From Myxococcus flavus (lineage in GTDB: Bacteria; Myxococcota; Myxococcia; Myxococcales; Myxococcaceae), in the NCBI RefSeq assembly GCF_050038885.1, contig NZ_CP143624.1, positions 6,076,001-6,140,000 of the forward strand: a stretch of 64,000 nt of DNA, in the 5' to 3' direction. The position numbers and the translations under genes were made by a program. Of this stretch, positions 58,073-64,000 are shown piece after piece. Within the stretch, counting starts at the first letter, position 1; each line of letters starts with the position of its first letter. The notes under the pieces are model-generated. The model saw nothing but the letters and a program-made list of their open reading frames with translations. It was not told the DNA's origin and searched no databases.

Positions 58073-60013
58073 ATGCAATGGAAGTCCGAGAATGAAGTGC
58101 GCCGGGCGGGACGTTCGTGGCGGCGCGGGCGGTGGTTGCCGGTGGCGTGGCTTGCGGCCACCGCGCTGACCGCGTGCGGCGGGGACGACGACGAGGAAAT
58201 CCCGGACCCGCCCGAGCAGGGGGCGCCGCTGGACCTGACCATCCTGCACATCAATGACCATCACTCCCACCTGGCGTCGGACAGCATCTCCCTGAACGTG
58301 ACCAACGCCGCGGGTGAGACCGTGTCCGCCGACGTCGACGCCGCCGGGTTCGCGCGCGTCACCCGGGCGATGAGCGAGCTGGCCACCGGCAAGGCGAACG
58401 TCCTCAAGCTGCACGCGGGGGATGCCCTCACCGGCACGCTGTATTTCAACCGCGCGGGGGCGATTGGCGAGGCCGACGCCGCGATGATGAACACCGTGTG
58501 CTTCGACGCCTTCACGTTGGGCAACCACGAGTTCGACAAGGGCGACACCGAGCTGAAGAACTTCATCGACCGGCTGCACGCCGGCTCGTGCCAGACGCCC
58601 GTCATCAGCGCCAACGTCTCCTTCGGAGCGGACTCCGCGCTGAACCCCTCCCGGGCGCCGGGCTACGTCGAGCCCTTCACCGTGGTCGAGCGCGGGGGCC
58701 AGAAGATTGGAATCGTCGGGCTGACGATTGCCGGCAAGACGAAGGAGTCCTCCAGTCCCGACCCGGACACCACCTTCGAGGGCGAGGTCCCGGCCGCCCA
58801 GCGGGCCATCGACGCGCTGCGGGCCGAAGGCGTCAACAAGGTCATCGTGATGAGCCACATCGGCTACGAGCTCGACCGGACCATCATCCCGCAGCTGAGT
58901 GGCGTGGACGTGGTCATCGGCGGTGATTCTCACACCCTGCTGGGCCCGGCCGCCATGGAGGACCTCAACGTGGGTTCGCCCGCGGGGCCCTACGGCGAGC
59001 CGCTGCGCAACCGCGATGGCGAGACGGTCTGCATCGCCCAGGCGTGGCAGTACTCGCGGGTTGTCGGAGAGCTGAACGTCCGCTTCGATGCCGATGGCGT
59101 GGTGACGTCCTGCGGCGGTACGCCGCACGTGCTCATCGGCGACCAGTTCTCCATCGACGGTACTCCCGTCTCCGCCGAGGACAATGCCGCGATGCTCGCC
59201 AGCGCCACGGCCAGCGGCTTCCTGCGCGTGACTCAGCCCGATGCGACGGCTGCCCAGGTGCTGGCCCCGTTCCAGACGCGGGTCCAGGAGTACAGCCAGC
59301 AGGTCGTGGCGGTGGCCTCCGACGAGCTCTGCAACCGCCGCGTGCCCGGCAGTGTGGACCGCAGCCGTTCCAGTGTGAGCTGCAACGCCCTGGGCGAGGT
59401 CGATGCCCGCGGTGGTGACATCCAGCAGCTGGTCGCCCAGGCCTACCTGGAGGTGGCGAACGCGGACTACGGCGGTGCGGACATCACCCTCCAGAGCGGT
59501 GGTGGTGTGCGCCGTCCCCTGCATGGGCAGGTGACCGCGGCCGATGTCATCGAGGTGCTGCCCTTCGGCAACATGCTCTTCCGGCTGGACGTCACCGGAG
59601 CGGAGGTGAAGTCCATGATCGAGGACGGCCTGCACGCCACCTTCCGGGAAGGCGGGACCACGGGGCCCTATCCGTACACGGGCGGCCTGCGCTTCGACGT
59701 CAACGCGACCCAGCCTCGCGGCCAGCGCGCCAGCAACCTGGAGGTCCTGGACCAGACGACGGGCCAGTGGAACGCCGTCAACCCGACGGCGACCTACCGC
59801 CTGTTCGTGCTCAGCTTCAACGCCACGGGCGGTGACGGCTACGAGACGCTGGCCAATGTGCCGGCGGAGCGCCGCTCCGATATCGGCGTGCTCGATGCCG
59901 ACGTCCTCCAGACGTACATCGACCGCGTGTCCGAGCGTGAGCCCGGCACGAACCTGCCCGTCCTCCGCAAGGTGGACGCGTCGCTCTACAGCACGAAGTC
60001 GTTCATCGAGTAG
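58073..60013 (+). CDS. 5'-nucleotidase/UshA-type metallophosphatase lipoprotein
   Basis: The 646-residue lipoprotein (ATG 58073, five bases after GGGAG; signal ends TALTAC) has the UshA layout. The metallophosphoesterase N-domain carries LTILHINDHHSHL (D-x-H), VLKLHAGDALTGTLYF (G-D), FDAFTLGNHEFDKG (G-N-H-E), VIVMSHIGYELD (H) and VDVVIGGDSHTLLG (G-x-S-H). The 5_nucleotid_C domain has LEVANADYGGADITLQSGGG, VRRPLHGQVTAADVIEVLPF and YRLFVLSFNATGGDGYETL. It should hydrolyse nucleotides or nucleotide sugars in the periplasm. A strong hairpin follows the stop. Confidence 0.95.
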   Translation: MQWKSENEVRRAGRSWRRGRWLPVAWLAATALTACGGDDDEEIPDPPEQGAPLDLTILHINDHHSHLASDSISLNVTNAAGETVSADVDAAGFARVTRAMSELATGKANVLKLHAGDALTGTLYFNRAGAIGEADAAMMNTVCFDAFTLGNHEFDKGDTELKNFIDRLHAGSCQTPVISANVSFGADSALNPSRAPGYVEPFTVVERGGQKIGIVGLTIAGKTKESSSPDPDTTFEGEVPAAQRAIDALRAEGVNKVIVMSHIGYELDRTIIPQLSGVDVVIGGDSHTLLGPAAMEDLNVGSPAGPYGEPLRNRDGETVCIAQAWQYSRVVGELNVRFDADGVVTSCGGTPHVLIGDQFSIDGTPVSAEDNAAMLASATASGFLRVTQPDATAAQVLAPFQTRVQEYSQQVVAVASDELCNRRVPGSVDRSRSSVSCNALGEVDARGGDIQQLVAQAYLEVANADYGGADITLQSGGGVRRPLHGQVTAADVIEVLPFGNMLFRLDVTGAEVKSMIEDGLHATFREGGTTGPYPYTGGLRFDVNATQPRGQRASNLEVLDQTTGQWNAVNPTATYRLFVLSFNATGGDGYETLANVPAERRSDIGVLDADVLQTYIDRVSEREPGTNLPVLRKVDASLYSTKSFIE

Positions 60014-60027
60014 GACGCCACCCGTCT

Positions 60028-60053
60028 CCGCCGCGGCTACGTTGCCGCGGCGG
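60028..60053 (+). terminator. Perfect 10-bp hairpin after the nucleotidase gene
   Basis: CCGCCGCGGC (60028-60037), loop TACGTT and GCCGCGGCGG (60044-60053) form a perfect stem 14 bases after the stop at 60013. There is no T run, so it may be a Rho-assisted or stability hairpin rather than a classical intrinsic terminator. The remaining bases to 60336 hold no gene. Confidence 0.6.
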
Positions 60054-60336
60054 CCGACGTTCGCGGAGCAACCAAGGTGCCGCGTCGTCACGGTGTGCTC
60101 GCCTGGTGCACGGGCGGGTGTCGCCGATGGCGCATGGCCCATTCACTTCGAGCGCTCCGCCGGTCTCTGGCTGGACATGCGGGCGCCATGACGGGGGACA
60201 CGCTCGACCTGGCGGCGAGCATGAGGGCATGCCCTGGTCCGGGACTTCGAGCCCGCCTCTGCATTCTCGTTTCTGCGTGCTCAGCCTCCGGAGGAACCCT
60301 GTCCGGGCGGAGCCCACCGCCCGCGAGGAGCCCTCC

Positions 60337-61317
60337 ATGAATACATCCATTCCATCGCAAATGAAGGCCGCCGCCATCGACCGTTTCGGTGGTCCCGAGG
60401 TCCTCGGCTTGAAGACGGTGACGGTGCCCCAGGTGGGGCCCGGCGAGGTCCTCATCAAGGTGGAGACGGCGGGCGTCGGCATCTGGGATTCCGCCGAGCG
60501 CGAGGGTGAGATGGAGGCGATGAAGCCACGCAAGTCGTCCTTCCCCTATGTGCTCGGCACGGATGGCGCGGGCACGGTGGTGGCCGTGGGGGAGGGCGTG
60601 AAGACGCGCAAGGTGGGCGACCGGGTCTATGCCTCCGGCTTCCTCAACGACAAAGGGGGCTTCTATGCCGAGTACGCCGTCGTGAAGGCGGAGGACACCG
60701 CGCCCGTCCCGAAGGGCCTGAGCGCGGAACAAGCGGGCGTCCTGGCCGCGGACGGCATCACGGCGCTCCAGGGCGTGGAGGACGCGCTCAAGGTCCGCGA
60801 GGGAATGACGCTGCTGGTGTACGGCGCGAGTGGTGGCGTGGGCCACCTGGCGGTGCAGCTCGCGCGGCGGCTGGGGGCTCGGGTGGTGGCGGTGGCCTCG
60901 GGCCCGGATGGCGTGGACCTGGTGAAGCGGCTAGGCGCGGAGAAGGTGGTGGACGGGCGTGGGGAGCCCAACGAGGTGGCGAAGGCCGTCCGGGACTTCG
61001 CGCCGGACGGGCTCGACGCGGCGCTCGTGCTGGCCGGGGGCGAGGGCGCCAACCAATCACTGGAGGCCGTGAAGAAGGGAGGCCACATCGCGTTCCCCAA
61101 CGGGGTCGAGCCAGAGCCCCAGCGTCGGGATGGCGTCCAGGTGACGTCGTACAACGGCGAGTCGAGCGCAGACGTGCTGGCGCGCCTCAACACGCTCATC
61201 GAGGCGGGGCCCTTCCACGTCGAGGTGTTCCAGGTGTACCGGCTGGACGAGGCGCAACGCGCGCTGGAGGCCGTGAGCAAGCATCACCTCGGAAAGCTGG
61301 CGCTGCGCATCCATTGA
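60337..61317 (+). CDS. NADP-dependent quinone-oxidoreductase-type enzyme (zinc-free MDR)
   Basis: The 326-residue enzyme from ATG 60337 shows medium-chain dehydrogenase motifs: GGPEVLGLKTVTVPQVGPGE, FPYVLGTDGAGTVVAVGEGV, the nucleotide loop LLVYGASGGVGHLAVQLARR and LGARVVAVASGPDGVDLVKR. The zinc-binding cysteines are absent, so it belongs to the quinone-reductase/enoyl-reductase branch. It probably reduces quinones or enones with NADPH. Monocistronic, in the same direction as the helicase gene that follows 139 bases later. Confidence 0.92.
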   Translation: MNTSIPSQMKAAAIDRFGGPEVLGLKTVTVPQVGPGEVLIKVETAGVGIWDSAEREGEMEAMKPRKSSFPYVLGTDGAGTVVAVGEGVKTRKVGDRVYASGFLNDKGGFYAEYAVVKAEDTAPVPKGLSAEQAGVLAADGITALQGVEDALKVREGMTLLVYGASGGVGHLAVQLARRLGARVVAVASGPDGVDLVKRLGAEKVVDGRGEPNEVAKAVRDFAPDGLDAALVLAGGEGANQSLEAVKKGGHIAFPNGVEPEPQRRDGVQVTSYNGESSADVLARLNTLIEAGPFHVEVFQVYRLDEAQRALEAVSKHHLGKLALRIH

Positions 61318-61456
61318 GCCGCGGCGAGGTGCCGGGGGATGGGGCGCCCTGTCCAGTCCCGTTTCGGGCTGGACGGGAGCCGCCGGAGTTCGTGCCTGGC
61401 CTCCCGGCGGGCCATCCTTCCGGGCGCAGGGTGGGGTTCGGAGTTAGACTCCGCGG

Positions 61457-63922
61457 ATGAACTCCAGCCCATCCAGCCGCTCGTCCGTCGTCGTGGCGGA
61501 GCTGGGGCCCACGAACACGGGAAAGACGTACCGGGCCATCGAACGCATGCTCGAGCACGGCTCGGGCATCATGGGGTTTCCACTTCGCCTGCTCGCCCGG
61601 GAAGTCTACGACCGGGTGACCGCACGGGTGGGCGAGGGCCGGGTCGCCTTGATGACGGGAGAGGAGAAGCGCCTCCCTCCGCGGCCCGACTACTGGATAT
61701 GCACGGTCGAGGCGATGCCGACCGACCGCGTGGTCGACTTCGTGGCCGTGGACGAAATCCAGCTCGCCGCGCACCGCGAGCGGGGGCACGTCTTCACGGA
61801 CCGGCTGCTCCACGCGCGGGGCCGCAAGGAGACCTGGTTCCTGGGCGCGGACACGATGCGGCCCATGGTCCAGTCGCTGATTCCCCACGCGACGGTGAAG
61901 CGCGCCACCCGCCTGTCCCAGCTCCGCTACGCCGGGCAGCGCTCGCTCAAGAGTCTGCCGCCGCGCTCGGCCGTGGTCGCCTTCTCCGCGGACCGCGTGT
62001 ACGAGCTCGCGGAGTCGCTGCGCCGCCTTCGGGGCGGTGTCGCCGTTGTCCTCGGCGCGCTGTCACCCCGGACGCGCAACGCCCAGGTGGCGATGTACCA
62101 GTCCGGAGAGGTTCAGTACCTGGTGGCCACCGACGCCATTGGCATGGGGCTGAACCTGGACCTCAACCACGTGGCCTTCGCGGCGCTCTCCAAGTTCGAC
62201 GGCGCGGAGCAGCGGGACCTCTTTCCGGACGAGCTGGCCCAGATTGCGGGCCGCGCCGGGCGTCACCTGAACGACGGCAGCTTCGGCACCCTGAACACGC
62301 TGCCGGAGTTGCCGCAGCGGGTCGTCTCCGCCATCGAGACGCACCGGTTTCCGGCGGTTCGCCGCCTCGTCTGGCGCAATGCCGCGCTCGACTTCTCCAG
62401 CCCCGAGGCCCTTCTGGATTCGCTGGTGCGTGCCCCGGGCCACGACGCCTTCAGCCGGGTGGAGCGCGCGGATGACTTCGACGCGCTCAAGGAGCTCTCG
62501 CGCGTTCCGGCCATCCAGGAACTGGCCACCGGACGGCCCATGGTCGAGCTGCTGTGGCAGGTCTGCCAGATTCCAGACTTCCGCAAGGGCCTCTTTGGCC
62601 AGCATGTCGCCTTGCTGCGCGAGACGTTCCTCCAGCTGACCGCGGGGGATGGGCGGCTGGACCCCGTCTGGCTCTCCCGGCAGGTCACTCCGCTCGATGA
62701 CGTCTCGGGTGACATCCACACGTTGATGGACCGGCTGGCGGCCATCCGCATCTGGACGTACATCAGCCATCGACCGGGCTGGCTGCAGGACGCCGAGCAC
62801 TGGCAGGAGCGGACCCGGAGCATCGAGGACGCGCTGGGGGATGCCCTGCACGAGCGGCTCGTCGAGCGCTTCGTGCAGCGGGCTGCGCGCAGGAGTGCGC
62901 GGCGCTTCGTGCGGGCCGTCGCGAAGTCGCCTTCCGGGTCGGACAGCCCCTTCGCCAAGCTGGGGCTCCTGCTGGGGGATGTGCCGGGCTCGGAGGGCGC
63001 CGCGCTGACGGAAGAGCAGTTCGTCCAGCAGGTGGTCGACGCGACACACGATGCCTTCGAGGTGGATGCGTTGGGAAACATCGCCTTCGATGGCCAACCC
63101 CTGGCCCGGCTCGTTCGCGGCAAGGACCGGCGCTCACCGCAGCTCGCGTTGGCGGAGCCAGAGGTCTGGACGGGCGGCGCCCGGCAGCGGCTCGAGCGGA
63201 GGTTGCTGGCGCTGGCGCGGGACCTCGTCGCCGAGGCGATGGGCGGCTTCCCCGCCGAGGCCGTGGCTGGCGCGGACCCCTCCGCGGCGACGCGTGGACT
63301 CGCCTACCGCCTGTCCGAGGGCCTGGGGGTGATTCCCCAGGGCGAGGCCCGTGAGCAGTGGCGGCTCCTGGGTGAGGAGGCGCGCGCGCGCATGAGCGCA
63401 CAGGGGCTCTGTGAGGGGCACCGCTTCTTCTACGTCGCCGAGGCGCTCGCGCCGCAGGCCCTGGAGCGGCGCTGCATGCTGACGTCGTTGTTCCAGCAGC
63501 GTCCGGCCCCCAAGGGGGTACCTCGCGAGCCCGTCCTCCATGTGTCGGAGGTGGGGGGCCAGGATGCGCGGGCCTTTGGTTACGAGGTGCTCGGGAGCGT
63601 CGCCCTGCGCGCCGACATCGTGGAGCGGCTCTGTACCGCCTTGCATCACCCCCACGGAGCGCGGCAGGTGCACGCGCTGATGCAGGAGCTGCGGCTGGAG
63701 GGAGGCGTGCGCGCCAGGGTGCTGCGCGAGCTGGGCGGGCCAGCGGGCGGCGCCCCGCCGAAGCGGCGCAGGCGCCGTCGCGGCGGGAAGGCGACGGGCG
63801 CGGACAGGAACGCCTCCGGGAGGCCCGCGTCCCAGGCAGGCTCGCACCTGAACGCCCAGCGAAGCGCGGCGGCCGAGGGGGAGAGCCGCACTCCTGGCGG
63901 CGGGGCCGGACCGAGTCACTGA
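61457..63922 (+). CDS. SUV3-like RNA helicase
   Basis: The 821-residue protein (ATG 61457) carries the SUV3 pattern. Walker A GPTNTGKTYRAIERMLEHGS; motif Ia-like GFPLRLLAREVYDR; motif II VDEIQLAAHRERG; ETWFLGADTMRPM; motif V/VI YLVATDAIGMGLNLDLNHVA and ELAQIAGRAGRHLNDGSFGT. A SUV3-type C-terminal region follows (DALKELSRVPAIQELATGRP, RLAAIRIWTYISHRPGWLQD). The last 60 residues are Arg/Lys/Gly-rich (PPKRRRRRRGGKATGA). SUV3 is an NTP-dependent RNA/DNA unwinding enzyme of the mitochondrial degradosome; bacterial copies are mainly alphaproteobacterial. Role here is probably RNA turnover. Confidence 0.93.
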   Translation: MNSSPSSRSSVVVAELGPTNTGKTYRAIERMLEHGSGIMGFPLRLLAREVYDRVTARVGEGRVALMTGEEKRLPPRPDYWICTVEAMPTDRVVDFVAVDEIQLAAHRERGHVFTDRLLHARGRKETWFLGADTMRPMVQSLIPHATVKRATRLSQLRYAGQRSLKSLPPRSAVVAFSADRVYELAESLRRLRGGVAVVLGALSPRTRNAQVAMYQSGEVQYLVATDAIGMGLNLDLNHVAFAALSKFDGAEQRDLFPDELAQIAGRAGRHLNDGSFGTLNTLPELPQRVVSAIETHRFPAVRRLVWRNAALDFSSPEALLDSLVRAPGHDAFSRVERADDFDALKELSRVPAIQELATGRPMVELLWQVCQIPDFRKGLFGQHVALLRETFLQLTAGDGRLDPVWLSRQVTPLDDVSGDIHTLMDRLAAIRIWTYISHRPGWLQDAEHWQERTRSIEDALGDALHERLVERFVQRAARRSARRFVRAVAKSPSGSDSPFAKLGLLLGDVPGSEGAALTEEQFVQQVVDATHDAFEVDALGNIAFDGQPLARLVRGKDRRSPQLALAEPEVWTGGARQRLERRLLALARDLVAEAMGGFPAEAVAGADPSAATRGLAYRLSEGLGVIPQGEAREQWRLLGEEARARMSAQGLCEGHRFFYVAEALAPQALERRCMLTSLFQQRPAPKGVPREPVLHVSEVGGQDARAFGYEVLGSVALRADIVERLCTALHHPHGARQVHALMQELRLEGGVRARVLRELGGPAGGAPPKRRRRRRGGKATGADRNASGRPASQAGSHLNAQRSAAAEGESRTPGGGAGPSH

Positions 63923-64000
63923 GCGCTCCGCATCTCGGGTGTGACGGTGAAGGAACGGAGGCGAAGCCGTATGCCATTGCGGACCAGGACAAGGGCACCA
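63916..64000 (-). CDS. C-terminal end of a convergent gene (partial)
   Basis: Reading leftwards, LVLVRNGIRLRLRSFTVTPE ends MRSAQ and stops at 63916, overlapping the last bases of the helicase gene in the convergent direction. The 27 visible residues have basic, strand-like character and good codon use, but family cannot be named. The gene continues past the right edge. Confidence 0.4.
   Translation of the reverse strand, partial: GALVLVRNGIRLRLRSFTVTPEMRSAQ

Noticed and set aside
58022..60142. 706-residue minus-strand open frame
   Set aside because: Antisense of the nucleotidase lipoprotein, whose motifs and signal peptide are unambiguous.
1..64000. CRISPR array, rRNA or complete tRNA gene
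   Set aside because: No regularly spaced direct repeats and no rRNA or complete tRNA signatures were seen on reading both strands.

Overview
The window is GC-rich DNA (strong G/C at third codon positions, many GTG starts, densely packed genes on both strands) and its gene content is typical of a fruiting myxobacterium of the Myxococcaceae (Myxococcus, Corallococcus or Pyxidicoccus type). The clues are many small lipoproteins, an M57 (HEIGH-type) metallopeptidase, a duplicated-orphan-permease/PadR pair, large beta-propeller proteins, several secreted or lipid-anchored peptidases and a SUV3-like helicase. The assignment rests on gene families and composition only; no 16S or other marker gene is present.

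Layout. 1-3.3 kb: two lipoproteins, one a subtilase, and a membrane protein with an S1-like module. 3.4-5.2 kb: divergent AraC regulator and EamA exporter. 5.2-9.7 kb: a block of SYLF (Ysc84) proteins, small membrane-hairpin proteins and proteins with basic tails around a divergent promoter. 9.8-19.3 kb: a WD40-BRCT-pentapeptide fusion, an AAC(3)-I-like acetyltransferase beside a deletion scar, an M57 peptidase that lacks its catalytic glutamate, a propeller lipoprotein, and EEP, alpha/beta-hydrolase, P-loop and SRPBCC proteins.

19.4-26.8 kb is accessory DNA: a tmRNA-like 3' fragment (candidate attachment site), a lipoprotein split by an IS3-family element with a perfect 3-bp target duplication, a vWD-domain gene of lower GC, decayed scraps, a PQQ-type dehydrogenase/cytochrome c pair, and gene fragments with frameshifts at homopolymer runs. 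26.8-40.1 kb: S9 peptidase, BioY, a gene with two lesions, a three-gene operon ending in a transglutaminase-fold protein, an N-acyl-D-amino-acid deacylase type amidohydrolase, S41 peptidase, VOC protein and an amidase-TetR operon.

40.2-52.9 kb: permease/PadR pair with a palindrome at the start codon, SGNH esterase, folD, an acyltransferase next to a haem-oxygenase-like diiron protein, a DUF3892 protein, a LuxR regulator, a chemoreceptor with a secreted Cache-like partner, and a ferritin-like protein. 53-64 kb: pirin, a TetR-MFS operon with a clear operator, AlkD-like glycosylase, TSUP exporter, UshA-type nucleotidase lipoprotein, zinc-free quinone oxidoreductase-type enzyme, SUV3-like helicase, and the tail of a convergent gene.

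Most units are short operons or single genes. The best candidates for new biology are the SYLF/membrane-hairpin/basic-tail block, the transglutaminase-fold operon, the acyltransferase/diiron pair and the active-site-less M57 protein.
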